This document shows, piece after piece, positions 53,692 through 62,657 of a stretch of DNA of 64,000 nt; position 1 is the stretch's first letter; each line of letters begins with the position of its first letter. The DNA lies in the NCBI RefSeq assembly GCF_026342355.1, contig NZ_JAPEMV010000004.1, positions 620,001-684,000 on the forward strand, written 5' to 3'. The notes under the pieces were generated by a model. The model was not told the origin of the DNA. It ran no database searches and saw only the letters and a program-made list of their open reading frames with translations. This DNA is from Streptomyces sp. NBC_00249. Lineage in GTDB: Bacteria > Actinomycetota > Actinomycetes > Streptomycetales > Streptomycetaceae. A program made the position numbers and the translations under genes.

Positions 53692-55149
53692 TCAGGCCGG
53701 GTACGGCAGCAGCCCCGCGTCCGTCTTCTCCCAGGCAGCCCGCAGCTGCGCCAGCCGGGCCGGCTCCACGGCCGCCTTGTCGGCCTGCTCCCGGATGTCC
53801 CCGGCCAGGTTGAACAGCTGGTCACGGCCCGACTTGCCCCGGTAGTACTTCCAGTCGCCCCGGCGCAGCGCCCGCTCCCCGCGCACCCGCCAGAACAGGT
53901 CCCGTTCGGCCGGCTTCTCCCCGCGCAGCAGGTACCCGGCGAGGCTGGTGCCGTCCAGCGGGTAGGCGCGGTGCGGCCGGGCCCCGGCTACCTCCAGCAG
54001 GGTCGCCGTCCAGTCCGGGCTGAACACCGGGACGTGGCTGACCTGCCCGCCGTCCACCCGGGCGGGCCAGCGCAGGATGTTCGGCACCCGGATCCCGCCC
54101 TCCTGGAGGGAGGCCTTGTTGCCGGCCAGGGGCCAGTTGTAGGAGAAGCGCTCGCCGCCGTTGTCGCTGGAGAACACGACGATCGTGTCGTCCTCCTGGC
54201 CGGAGCGCTTCAGCGCCTGGAGCACCTCGCCGATCGAGCGGTCCAGGTCCTCGACCATCTCCTTGTACTTCTGGACGGAGCCGCCGTCCTGGTGCCACAG
54301 CGCCCGCCCGTCGCCCGCCTTGATCCGGCGGACGATCTCGGCGCTCGCCTCGGTGTCGCCGTCGGCGATCCAAGGCCAGTGCGGGGTGGTGAAGTTCAGG
54401 TTCAGCAGCCACGGCTTGCCGTGGTGGTCGCGGGCGACGTACTCGCTCGCCCGCTCGGTGATGATCCGCGTGTAGTAGCGCAGGTCCTTGTACTCGGCGT
54501 CGCCCTCGTAGAGGTCGTACTCGCCGCCCAGGCCCAGCTTGGAGTAGTACTCCAGGGCTCCGCCGAAGTTGCCGAAGAACTCGTCCCAGCCGGACTTGGT
54601 CGGGCTGTAGTCGGGCAGGTAGCCCGCGTGCCACTTGCCGATCAGCGCGGTGGCGTAGCCCGCCTCCTTCAGCAGCGAGGCCAACGTCGGGTGCGTGGGC
54701 TCCAGCCCCGCCGACTTGTCGGCGATCGGCTCCGCCAGACCGCCCTTCGTGCGGGCCGGGTAGCGCCCCGTGTACAGGCTGAACCGGGTCGGGGAGCAGG
54801 TCGCGGAGCCCGAGTAGGCGTCGGTGAAGCGGACCCCCTGGCGGGCGAGCCGGTCCAGGTTCGGGGTCTTGATGTGCGGGGCGCCGTACGAGGAGAGGTC
54901 CGACCAGCCGAGGTCGTCGCCCAGGATGAACAGGATGTTCGGGCGCCGCGACTGCCGGCCCCGGGCGGCCCGGAAGTCCCGCTCCCCGGGTCCCGCGTAC
55001 TGGGCTTCGAAGGGCCCGGACGGCCCGCCCCGGGAGGGCTCGGCGGAGGCGGGCGAGGCGGCGCCCAGCCCCACCGCGGCGGCGGCCGCGCCCACGCCGA
55101 CGGCGCCGCCGAAGGCACGCCGGGACAGGTTGGATTCAGAGGAAGACAC
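53692..55149 (-). CDS. Secreted arylsulfatase-type sulfatase
   Basis: A 485-residue exported sulfatase. Tat signal with twin Arg (NLSRRAFGG), cleavage near SPASA. Metal-binding DD is in FILGDDLG; the nucleophile motif C118-S-P-T-R, converted to formylglycine, is intact with Y-T-G-R following. It releases sulfate from an ester outside the cell. Start GTG 55149 after GGAGC. A 31-codon Cys-bearing leader peptide lies 187 bp upstream, suggesting control by cysteine/sulfur supply. Confidence 0.92.
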   Translation of the reverse strand: MSSSESNLSRRAFGGAVGVGAAAAAVGLGAASPASAEPSRGGPSGPFEAQYAGPGERDFRAARGRQSRRPNILFILGDDLGWSDLSSYGAPHIKTPNLDRLARQGVRFTDAYSGSATCSPTRFSLYTGRYPARTKGGLAEPIADKSAGLEPTHPTLASLLKEAGYATALIGKWHAGYLPDYSPTKSGWDEFFGNFGGALEYYSKLGLGGEYDLYEGDAEYKDLRYYTRIITERASEYVARDHHGKPWLLNLNFTTPHWPWIADGDTEASAEIVRRIKAGDGRALWHQDGGSVQKYKEMVEDLDRSIGEVLQALKRSGQEDDTIVVFSSDNGGERFSYNWPLAGNKASLQEGGIRVPNILRWPARVDGGQVSHVPVFSPDWTATLLEVAGARPHRAYPLDGTSLAGYLLRGEKPAERDLFWRVRGERALRRGDWKYYRGKSGRDQLFNLAGDIREQADKAAVEPARLAQLRAAWEKTDAGLLPYPA

Positions 55150-55335
55150 AAGTGCTCCAGGGCATGGCCCGTAGACCTGTCCGGGGCGGCGCGGGACGGC
55201 GCACGGCACGGCGGAGCAGGCGCGGACGGGGCGGGGAAAGGCGGCGGGAAGACCGGCGCGGAACGGCGCAACAGGGTTCGCGGCGACGGGAAACGGCGGA
55301 GGAGGATAAAGCGCGCGCTCAGGCGCGCCGGAGAA

Positions 55336-55431
55336 CTACGCGCAGCGACGACAGATGGCGCTCGCGACACGGACCAGGTCCACGTGCCGGCGCTCGACGA
55401 GGGTGACGGCTCGGTCACCGAGGGGCTGCAT
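55336..55431 (-). CDS. Cys/Arg leader peptide upstream of the sulfatase
   Basis: A 31-residue frame (ATG 55431, TAG 55336) ending RRHVDLVRVASAIC then RRCA. The V-x-R-R-H-V-D-L-x-R-V-A-S-A-x-C pattern is that of the short Streptomyces 'putative leader peptides' found ahead of sulfur-assimilation genes. Cysteine codons near the stop are suited to ribosome-stalling attenuation. It is divergent to purF, and the 168 bp between this start and the purF start must hold both promoters. No other gene is seen in 55150-55599. Confidence 0.75.
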   Translation of the reverse strand: MQPLGDRAVTLVERRHVDLVRVASAICRRCA

Positions 55432-55599
55432 GAGCCGGAAGCTTGTACGAACCCACAGGTGTCTGTCAACCATCGCATTCCGGATATCGAGACACCGGGA
55501 CGGTCACCCTCCGCACGGGTAACCGGACTGTCCGCACTGTGACTTTTCCCGGAGGTCCCCAATTCGGACCAGTGGTCGATCTCGCCTACACTCGGGAGC

Positions 55600-57117
55600 G
55601 TGCCTCGTGGTGATGGACGACTCAACCACGACCTGCTCCCCGGCGAAAAGGGCCCCCAGGACGCTTGCGGCGTCTTCGGTGTCTGGGCTCCGGGTGAAGA
55701 GGTCGCCAAGCTCACCTACTTCGGACTGTATGCACTGCAGCACCGCGGACAAGAGTCCGCGGGAATCGCTGTGAGCAACGGTTCCCAGATCCTCGTCTTC
55801 AAGGACATGGGCCTCGTTTCCCAAGTCTTCGACGAAACCTCTCTCGGCTCGCTCCAGGGTCATATCGCGGTCGGTCACGCCCGCTATTCGACCACTGGTG
55901 CCTCCGTCTGGGAGAACGCCCAGCCGACCTTCCGCGCGACCGCCCACGGCTCCATTGCCCTGGGTCACAACGGCAACCTGGTGAACACCGCCGAGCTTGC
56001 CGAGATGGTCGCCGACCTCCCCCGTCAGGACGGCCGCGCCACCCAGGTGGCGGCCACCAACGACACCGACCTGGTGACCGCCCTCCTCGCCGGACAGACC
56101 GACGAGGACGGCAAGCCCCTGACCATCGAGGAGTCGGCCACCCGGGTCCTCCCGAAGGTCAAGGGCGCCTTCTCGCTCGTCTTCATGGACGAGGGGACCC
56201 TCTACTGCGCCCGTGACCCGCAGGGCATCCGCCCGCTGGTCCTCGGCCGCCTGGAGCGCGGCTGGGTCGTCGCGAGCGAGACCGCCGCCCTCGACATCTG
56301 CGGCGCCAGCTTCGTCCGCGAGGTCGAGCCGGGCGAGCTCATCGCGATCGACGAGAACGGCCTGCGCACCTCGCGATTCGCGGAAGCGAAGCCCAAGGGC
56401 TGCGTTTTCGAGTACGTGTACCTGGCCCGCCCGGACACGGACATCGCCGGCCGCAACGTCTACCTCTCGCGTGTCGAGATGGGCCGGCGCCTCGCCAAGG
56501 AAGCCCCGGTCGACGCCGACCTGGTGATAGCGACGCCGGAGTCCGGCACGCCCGCCGCCGTCGGCTACGCCGAGGCCAGCGGGATCCCGTACGGATCCGG
56601 CCTGGTCAAGAACGCCTACGTGGGCCGGACCTTCATCCAGCCCTCGCAGACGATCCGCCAGCTCGGCATCCGCCTCAAGCTCAACCCCCTCAAGGAAGTC
56701 ATCCGCGGCAAGCGGCTGGTGGTCGTCGACGACTCGATCGTCCGCGGCAACACCCAGCGCGCGCTCGTCAAGATGCTCCGCGAGGCCGGTGCGGCCGAGG
56801 TCCACATCCGGATCTCCTCCCCGCCGGTGAAGTGGCCGTGCTTCTTCGGCATCGACTTCGCCACCCGGGCCGAGCTGATCGCCAACGGCATGACGGTCGA
56901 CGAGATCGCCACGTCGCTGGGCGCGGACTCGCTCTCGTACATCTCGCTCGACGCGATGATCGAGGCGACCACCATCCAGAAGCCCAACCTCTGCCGTGCC
57001 TGCTTCGACGGCGAGTACCCGATGGAGCTGCCCGACCCGCAGCTCCTGGGCAAGCAGCTCCTGGAGTCCGAGCTCGCGGGCGGTACCGACGCCGCCGACG
57101 CGCTCCGCCGCCCCTGA
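55600..57117 (+). CDS. purF: Amidophosphoribosyltransferase
   Basis: A 505-residue enzyme for the first committed step of purine synthesis (PRPP + Gln to phosphoribosylamine). A 22-residue propeptide precedes the N-terminal nucleophile C23 (DACGVFG). The PRPP loop is VVVDDSIVRGNT. Cysteines in WPCFFG and LCRACF fit the 4Fe-4S, Bacillus-type subclass that self-processes and is oxygen-sensitive. Start GTG 55600. purM follows 101 bp on. Confidence 0.97.
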   Translation: MPRGDGRLNHDLLPGEKGPQDACGVFGVWAPGEEVAKLTYFGLYALQHRGQESAGIAVSNGSQILVFKDMGLVSQVFDETSLGSLQGHIAVGHARYSTTGASVWENAQPTFRATAHGSIALGHNGNLVNTAELAEMVADLPRQDGRATQVAATNDTDLVTALLAGQTDEDGKPLTIEESATRVLPKVKGAFSLVFMDEGTLYCARDPQGIRPLVLGRLERGWVVASETAALDICGASFVREVEPGELIAIDENGLRTSRFAEAKPKGCVFEYVYLARPDTDIAGRNVYLSRVEMGRRLAKEAPVDADLVIATPESGTPAAVGYAEASGIPYGSGLVKNAYVGRTFIQPSQTIRQLGIRLKLNPLKEVIRGKRLVVVDDSIVRGNTQRALVKMLREAGAAEVHIRISSPPVKWPCFFGIDFATRAELIANGMTVDEIATSLGADSLSYISLDAMIEATTIQKPNLCRACFDGEYPMELPDPQLLGKQLLESELAGGTDAADALRRP

Positions 57118-57218
57118 GCGCTCGCCCGCACCTGCCCCACCTGCGCCGGGCCCTGTCTTTCAGGCTTTTCCCAGGGCCCTGCACCACCCGCAGTAACGAC
57201 ACGAAAGCTCTCCCTGTC

Positions 57219-58289
57219 ATGACAGAGAAGACCACCGGTGCCAGCTACGCAGCCGCGGGCGTGGACATCGAAGCGGGCGACCGCGCCGTCGAGCTGATGA
57301 AGGAGTGGGTGAAGAAGACGCAGCGCCCCGAGGTCCTCGGCGGCCTCGGCGGTTTCGCCGGCCTCTTCGACGCCTCCGCCCTCAAGCGCTACGAGCGCCC
57401 GCTGCTGGCCTCGGCCACCGACGGGGTCGGCACCAAGGTGGACATCGCCCGTCAGATGGGCGTGTACGACACGATCGGCCACGACCTGGTCGCCATGGTC
57501 ATGGACGACATCGTCGTCTGCGGCGCCGAGCCGCTCTTCATGACGGACTACATCTGCGTCGGCAAGGTTCACCCCGAGCGTGTCGCGGCCATCGTCAAGG
57601 GCATCGCCGAGGGCTGCGTCCTCGCCGGCTGCGCCCTCGTCGGCGGCGAGACCGCCGAGCACCCGGGTCTGCTCGGCCCGGACGACTTCGATGTGGCGGG
57701 CGCGGGCACCGGTGTCGTCGAGTACGACCGGCTCCTGGGCGCGGATCGCATCCGTACGGGGGACGCCGTCATCGCGATGGCCTCCTCCGGCCTTCACTCG
57801 AACGGGTACTCGCTGGTCCGGCACGTCCTCTTCGACCGGGCCGGGATGTCCCTCGACCAGCACGTCGAGGAGCTCGGCCGGACCCTCGGCGAGGAGCTGC
57901 TGGAGCCGACCAAGATCTACTCGCTGGACTGCATGGCCCTCACCCGTACGGCCGAGGTCCACGCGTACTCGCACATCACCGGCGGCGGCCTCGCCGCGAA
58001 CCTGGCCCGGGTCATCCCGGACCACCTGCACGCCACGGTCGACCGCTCCACCTGGACCCCGGGCGCGATCTTCGACCTGGTCGGCAAGGCCGGTTCGGTC
58101 GAGCAGCTGGAGCTGGAGAAGACCCTGAACATGGGCGTCGGCATGATGGCCGTCGTCCCGCAGGAATCCGTGGACGTGGCCCTGACCGCCCTCGCCGACC
58201 GGGGCGTCGACGCCTGGGTCGCCGGAGAGATCCTGGACCGGGGCGACCACACCGAGGGCGCGACCCTCACCGGTTCGTACGCGGTCTGA
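57219..58289 (+). CDS. purM: Phosphoribosylformylglycinamidine cyclo-ligase (AIR synthase)
   Basis: A 356-residue enzyme making AIR from FGAM and ATP (step 5). SATDGVGTKV, GETAEHPGLL and SHITGGGLAANL are signature blocks. Start ATG 57219. Closed by a 19-pair hairpin at 58296. Confidence 0.97.
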   Translation: MTEKTTGASYAAAGVDIEAGDRAVELMKEWVKKTQRPEVLGGLGGFAGLFDASALKRYERPLLASATDGVGTKVDIARQMGVYDTIGHDLVAMVMDDIVVCGAEPLFMTDYICVGKVHPERVAAIVKGIAEGCVLAGCALVGGETAEHPGLLGPDDFDVAGAGTGVVEYDRLLGADRIRTGDAVIAMASSGLHSNGYSLVRHVLFDRAGMSLDQHVEELGRTLGEELLEPTKIYSLDCMALTRTAEVHAYSHITGGGLAANLARVIPDHLHATVDRSTWTPGAIFDLVGKAGSVEQLELEKTLNMGVGMMAVVPQESVDVALTALADRGVDAWVAGEILDRGDHTEGATLTGSYAV

Positions 58290-58295
58290 GCAGCA

Positions 58296-58336
58296 CTGAA
58301 ACCCGGTCCGGGGCAATGCCCTGGACCGGGTTTCAG
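58296..58336. terminator. Terminator of purFM
   Basis: CTGAAACCCGGTCCGGGGC (58296-58314) with 58318-58336, 19 pairs with one G-U, loop AAT; six bases after the purM stop. Also faces the 3' end of DUF3073. Confidence 0.85.
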
Positions 58337-58390
58337 TATTTGTCAGCTTGTGTCAGCTGGTGCAGACGCCGTGTTCAGGGAACCTGCGCG

Positions 58391-58660
58391 TCAAGCCCCG
58401 CGACGGTGCGCCGACGGACCGGACTCTTCGTCCTCGTCCTCGTCGTCATCGCTGTTGTACAGAGCCGCGTACTTGGCGTACGGGTCGTCGTCGTCATCGT
58501 CCTGATCGTCATCGACTTCGACCGGCGCGCTGATAGGCAGCGGCTCTGTCGGCGATGCGCCCAGCTCATTGGCCAGACGCGAGAGGTCAGTCCCGCCGCT
58601 GTTGTACTTCAGCTGGCGGGCGACCTTTGTCTGCTTGGCCTTGGCCCGGCCGCGCCCCAT
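58391..58660 (-). CDS. DUF3073 family small protein
   Basis: An 89-residue actinobacterial protein: basic start GRGRAKAKQTKVARQLKY, then SGGTDLSRLANELG and an acidic tail (DDDQDDDDDDPYAKY). The charge split, basic head and acidic tail, suggests nucleic-acid or ribosome contact, but no function is known. Start ATG 58660. The 276 bp to vdh hold no supported gene. Confidence 0.88.
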   Translation of the reverse strand: MGRGRAKAKQTKVARQLKYNSGGTDLSRLANELGASPTEPLPISAPVEVDDDQDDDDDDPYAKYAALYNSDDDEDEDEESGPSAHRRGA

Positions 58661-58936
58661 GGCTCGACCCCCTCGGTGACGGGGCTCGACGGCCCCAGAG
58701 TCTGACACGCGTTCATGGTTCGGAGCGGGCTCTCCGTGGAGAGACCGTCCGTAGGGGTTCAACGGTACCTGCTTCCGAGGCCATACGGTACGCCGCCCGC
58801 ATGACGCGCCACTTCGCAGGACCAGCGGGGCACCCCGTACTCGCTGGTCAGCTGCGATTTTAACGCTTTCCTGGCCCGCGACCCGCCGAAGTGCAGTGAG
58901 TTCCGTCTCGCCGCACCCCGGCGGGTCCCCGAAGGG

Positions 58937-60046
58937 CTAGGCCGTGCGGGCCGCGGCGCGGGCGGCGAGCGCCTCCGACATCCGCTGCTCGGCGATCCGG
59001 TCGGCCGCGGCGGCCGGCGGGATGCCGTCCGCCTTCGCACGCGCGAATATGGCCAGGGTGGTGTCGAAGATCTTCGAAGCCTTCGCCTTGCACCGGTCGA
59101 AGTCGAAGCCGTGCAGCTCGTCGGCGACCTGGATGACACCGCCGGCGTTGACCACGTAGTCGGGGGCGTAGAGGATCCCGCGGTCGGCGAGGTCCTTCTC
59201 CACACCCGGGTGGGCGAGCTGGTTGTTCGCCGCACCGCACACGACGGTGGCGGTGAGCACCGGTACGGAGCTGTCGTTCAGCGCGCCGCCGAGGGCGCAG
59301 GGGGCGTAGATGTCCAGGCCCTCCACGCGGATCAGGGCCTCGGTGTCGGCGACCGCGGTGACCTTGCCGCCGGGGTGCTTGTCGAGGATCTCCTGGACGG
59401 ATTCCTGGCGGACGTCCGTGATCACGACCTCGGCGCCGTCCTCCAGGAGGTGCCCGACGAGGTGCCGGCCGACCTTGCCGACGCCGGCGACGCCGACCTT
59501 GCGGCCGCGCAGCGTCGGGTCGCCCCACAGGTGCTGGGCGCTGGCGCGCATGCCCTGGAACACGCCGTAGGCGGTGAGGACCGAGGAGTCGCCGGCGCCG
59601 CCGTTCTCGGGGGAGCGGCCGGTGGCCCAGCGGGTCTCGCGGGCGACGACGTCCATGTCCGCGACGTAGGTGCCGACGTCGCAGGCGGTGACGTAGCGGC
59701 CGCCGAGGGACTCCACGAACCGGCCGTAGGCCAGGAGCAGTTCCTCGGACTTCAGCACGGACGGGTCGCCGATGATCACGGCCTTGCCGCCGCCGAGGTC
59801 GAGACCGGCGAGGGCGTTCTTGTACGACATGCCTCGCGCGAGGTTGAGCGCGTCGAGGACGGCCTCCTCGTCGGAGGCGTACGCGTGGAAGCGCGTGCCG
59901 CCGAGGGCGGGGCCCAGGGCGGTGGAGTGGATGGCGATGACGGCCTTGAGGCCTGACGCTCGGTCCTGGCACAGCACGACTTGCTCGTGGCCGCCCTGTT
60001 CACTGCGGAACAGGGTGTGCAGGACGCCGTCGGTCATTTCGGTCAC
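58937..60046 (-). CDS. vdh: Valine dehydrogenase (Glu/Leu/Phe/Val dehydrogenase)
   Basis: A 369-residue NAD-dependent amino-acid dehydrogenase that opens branched-chain amino-acid breakdown. Catalytic lysines lie in GLKAVIAIHS and MSYKNALAGLDLGGGK; the Rossmann motif is VAGVGKVGRHLV. I prefer GTG 60046, with GGGAG eight bases upstream; ATG 60061 would add five residues and has no ribosome site. In Streptomyces Vdh supplies short acyl-CoA precursors for polyketides. The 212-bp divergent region to 60259 carries its promoter. Confidence 0.92.
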   Translation of the reverse strand: MTEMTDGVLHTLFRSEQGGHEQVVLCQDRASGLKAVIAIHSTALGPALGGTRFHAYASDEEAVLDALNLARGMSYKNALAGLDLGGGKAVIIGDPSVLKSEELLLAYGRFVESLGGRYVTACDVGTYVADMDVVARETRWATGRSPENGGAGDSSVLTAYGVFQGMRASAQHLWGDPTLRGRKVGVAGVGKVGRHLVGHLLEDGAEVVITDVRQESVQEILDKHPGGKVTAVADTEALIRVEGLDIYAPCALGGALNDSSVPVLTATVVCGAANNQLAHPGVEKDLADRGILYAPDYVVNAGGVIQVADELHGFDFDRCKAKASKIFDTTLAIFARAKADGIPPAAAADRIAEQRMSEALAARAAARTA

Positions 60047-60258
60047 GGTGGTGACTCCCATGGAAGAGATGCGGCGGAAAGACGCCCGCCCTGCGGGTGG
60101 GGGAGGGCGCACTGGGAGCAGAGTAAGACCTGTGGGGCGTGGCGGTAGCCCCTGTCCGGGGATCGGAACACTCCCGTGTGAAAGCCCCCTGCGGGCCGAG
60201 AGCACGGCATCCAGCGCCCCGGAGGTGAAGGCGCCCCAAAAAAGGGGAGGTACCGCAG

Positions 60259-61116
60259 GTGAGCGAATCCTCCGAGTCCAGGCCGGCCGCCGCGCGCCCC
60301 GTGCCCGCCGTTCCGTACGCCTCCTACCTGCGCGTCTACGAGCCGCTGTCGGCCTTCCCCGAGCCGGAGCGCACGCACTGGGCGGACTACGCCCGGCGCG
60401 GGGTGTCCCCGACGGCACAGGACGAACTGCTGCGTTCGCTCTCCGACTTGGTGCGGGTCCCGGTGGTGGGGGTGCCGGCGCACGAGAGCGCGGACGCCTT
60501 CACGGCGGTGCTCGAGGACGGGGGGCTGCTGGTGTGCCCGTGGCGTACCCGGCTGCGCGGGTGGCTGGCGCTGGGCGAGCTGGTGGACTCCTTCCCGCTG
60601 CCGGTGCTGGACGCGGCGCTGCCGCCTCTGGCGCGGCGCCGGGCCGCGGAGGAGTACGAGGCCTGGCGGGAGCGGAACCCGGACGCGCGCCCGTGGATCC
60701 GTACGGGGGTGTGGCAGGTGCCGCTGCGCTGGTTCGTGCTGGTGGCGGACGAGGAACGGGAGTACGTGCCGGGGGAGGTGCTGCGGTACCGGACGCCGAT
60801 GGTGCAGGCCCGGCGGCGGCTCGCGCGGGGGCTGCGGACGCTGCGGGCGGCGGAGGGGTACGGCTCGCTGGCGGAGGGGCTGGTGGAGGTCGGGAGCTGG
60901 CTGGAGGAGTTCCATCCGCGGTCGATGGTCGAACTGGACTACGGCGGGCTGCTGCACGCGCTGCCCGCTGACGCCCTGGCGGCGGACCGGTCGGCGCGTG
61001 ACCTGGCGGAGGGGATCGCGGTGCTGCGGGCCGGCGACCGGGAGGGGGCTACGGAAATTTACGGCGAGCTGGCACACCGTTGGCGGGCGGTTCGGGAGAG
61101 ACTGTTCGCGAACTAG
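60259..61116 (+). CDS. Conserved hypothetical protein between vdh and bldC
   Basis: A 285-residue, soluble, mostly helical protein rich in Arg and Glu: VPYASYLRVYEPLSAFPEPER at the start, WVLVADEEREYVPG-like middle (WFVLVADEEREY) and a C-terminal acidic helical part (LAEGLVEVGSWLEEFHPRSM). No catalytic motif recognised. GGGGAGG lies upstream of GTG 60259. Its place between vdh and bldC is conserved in Streptomyces to my memory. Confidence 0.75.
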   Translation: MSESSESRPAAARPVPAVPYASYLRVYEPLSAFPEPERTHWADYARRGVSPTAQDELLRSLSDLVRVPVVGVPAHESADAFTAVLEDGGLLVCPWRTRLRGWLALGELVDSFPLPVLDAALPPLARRRAAEEYEAWRERNPDARPWIRTGVWQVPLRWFVLVADEEREYVPGEVLRYRTPMVQARRRLARGLRTLRAAEGYGSLAEGLVEVGSWLEEFHPRSMVELDYGGLLHALPADALAADRSARDLAEGIAVLRAGDREGATEIYGELAHRWRAVRERLFAN

Positions 61117-61704
61117 CACCCGTACTGATGTCCGGACCTTCGGGGTCGGGCCGGACGGCGGTCCGGGGGCCCGTGCGTTTCGCCCGTATCGGTTGTATCG
61201 CCTGATCGGGTACAAGTTGCAGATCAGGCGCTTGATCACGACATTAGGGTCTTAGTTCCAGGACCTACGTCCCGATACGGGCCATTGGCCCAAGCGTGAC
61301 GGACCGCACTATCTACACCCTTGCGCCCTTCCCCTACCCTCGTGCCAAAATAGGACAAGGAGTCCGGGGAGGGTTCCTTCCGCCCAACTTCGGGCGGAAT
61401 GCTCGGTATTGCACTCTATGGGGGGTCTGACGACTCCTGATCGCTCTGTGACTGATCGTCACAGTGGGGTGACTGTCCGTTATGGGACGGTCCATCGGCT
61501 TCCGCCGCTGATGAACACCTCGGAGGGCAATTCCATCGGTTTGGCCCTTGGGGCTGGACGGATGGTGTAGTTGTAGTGCCGAGGACAAGCCGTTCGTCCT
61601 ATAACCGACTCGGCCTGCGTATGTCCATTTCGGGCAACGCGGGCCAAGGTGCAGAATTTAGAGGAAAGAACCGAGATGGTTCGGTTCTCCCGAGGAGGCC
61701 GCTC
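61117..61704. promoter_or_regulatory. bldC upstream regulatory region with several inverted repeats
   Basis: 588 bp without a supported gene. Symmetric elements: CGCCTGATC/GATCAGGCG (61199-61230), GGGCCA-T-TGGCCC (61279-61291), CCGCCC/GGGCGG (about 61380-61396), CTGTGAC/GTCACAG (61446-61464) and GAACCGA/TCGGTTC (61668-61687) in the leader just before the ribosome site. AT-richer than the surroundings. Likely contains more than one promoter and regulator site. Confidence 0.5.
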
Positions 61705-61911
61705 ATGACCGCTCGCACCCCTGATGCCGAGCCGCTGCTGACCCCGGCTGAGGTTGCCACGATGTTCCGCGTGGACCCGAAGACGGTCACCCGCTGGGCC
61801 AAGGCTGGCAAGCTCACGTCCATCCGCACCCTGGGTGGACACCGCCGCTACCGCGAGGCCGAGGTTCGCGCACTGCTCGCGGGAATTCCGCAGCAGCGCA
61901 GCGAGGCCTGA
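61705..61911 (+). CDS. bldC: BldC, MerR-like developmental regulator
   Basis: A 68-residue winged helix-turn-helix protein matching Streptomyces BldC from memory along its whole length: MTARTPDAEPLLTPAEVA at the start, RWAKAGKLTSIRTLGGHRR at the wing and a short tail. BldC binds direct repeats cooperatively and delays entry into sporulation. Start ATG 61705 after GAGGAGG. A classic terminator follows at 62019. Confidence 0.97.
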   Translation: MTARTPDAEPLLTPAEVATMFRVDPKTVTRWAKAGKLTSIRTLGGHRRYREAEVRALLAGIPQQRSEA

Positions 61912-62018
61912 GGTCCCGCAGCAACACCGCTTTAAACGGGCTTTCCCGGGTCCCCCAATCCGATGAAACCCACAGGCTTCAAACGGCTGGTCCTGCCCCA
62001 ACAGGCTCATTGCCGTTA

Positions 62019-62052
62019 GATCGCGCTGGACTCCGCCGGGTCCAGCGCGATC
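62019..62052 (+). terminator. Rho-independent terminator of bldC
   Basis: GATCGCGCTGGA (62019-62030), ten-base loop, perfect complement (62041-62052), then a run of six T. The only textbook stem-plus-T-tract in the window. Confidence 0.92.
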
Positions 62053-62467
62053 TTTTTTATGCCCGGACGGGGGCGGTGCGGCGGGGATGCGCGGGGGCCG
62101 GCGGGGTGGGTGCCATTGCACATATTAAATCGAGCGGGCGTATGAGTCCGATAAACGTGCGCATCTCAAAAACTCATGTGGTGACTCCCGTCACAGCTGA
62201 TGACTCTTGTATATCCGGCAATGCGCCACGTAAGGGGATCTCCGGCACAGAGTGCCCCGTGCGGACGGGGGGTATTCCCGGAAGGGGCGCCTTGCGCGAC
62301 CGGGGCCGCAGGAGGGCCGCTGCGGGCCTGCGGGGCCGCGTGGGGGCCAGGGAGCCGGGGAGGGTCGTACGGGGCCTCCTGGGGCCCCTCAAGGGCGTCG
62401 CGCGCCCGAGGCGATCATGGGGGCGGGTCCGTCGCCCGACCGGGTCCGGTGGCCCGTCCCGGAAACG
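62053..62467. other. Intergenic region with an AT-rich patch
   Basis: 415 bp between the bldC terminator and the tRNA-Asp terminator. An AT-rich patch at about 62113-62225 (ATATTAAAT, CTCAAAAACTCAT, GTATATCC) contains GTGAC-TCCC-GTCAC. The rest is GC-rich without a credible gene. A promoter for an unannotated RNA is possible but unsupported. Confidence 0.35.
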
Positions 62468-62507
62468 CGTCAGGGCCCGCATCCCTTACGGGGTGCGGGC
62501 CCTGACG
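62468..62507. terminator. Terminator of tRNA-Asp
   Basis: CGTCAGGGCCCGCATCCC (62468-62485) pairs with 62490-62507 over 18 positions with one G-U and a four-base loop, seven bases past the tRNA 3' end on the minus strand. Confidence 0.8.
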
Positions 62508-62513
62508 TTTCTG

Positions 62514-62587
62514 CGAACCTGACGGGACTTGAACCCGCGACCTCCACCTTGACAGGGTGGCGAGCTAACCAACTGCTCCACAGGTCC
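62514..62587 (-). tRNA. tRNA-Asp(GTC)
   Basis: 74 bases on the minus strand, discriminator G, no encoded CCA. Acceptor GGACCTG/CAGGTTC (one G-U), D-loop with GG (AGTTGGTTAG), anticodon loop CTGTCAA (GTC) on CCACC/GGTGG, T-loop TTCAAGT. Confidence 0.93.
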
Positions 62588-62657
62588 TTGATTTGCCTCC
62601 GGTTGCCCGGCTGCGAATCCGACTGTACAGCAGGTCAGGGGGTGCAGTCGAACCCGA

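Noticed and set aside
55152..55406. Plus-strand frame of 84 codons between sulfatase and purF
   Set aside because: Arg-rich shadow; the minus-strand leader peptide within it has the recognised conserved pattern instead.
62010..62522. 170-codon plus-strand frame after bldC
   Set aside because: Starts before and reads through the bldC terminator and the tRNA-Asp terminator; composition not protein-like.
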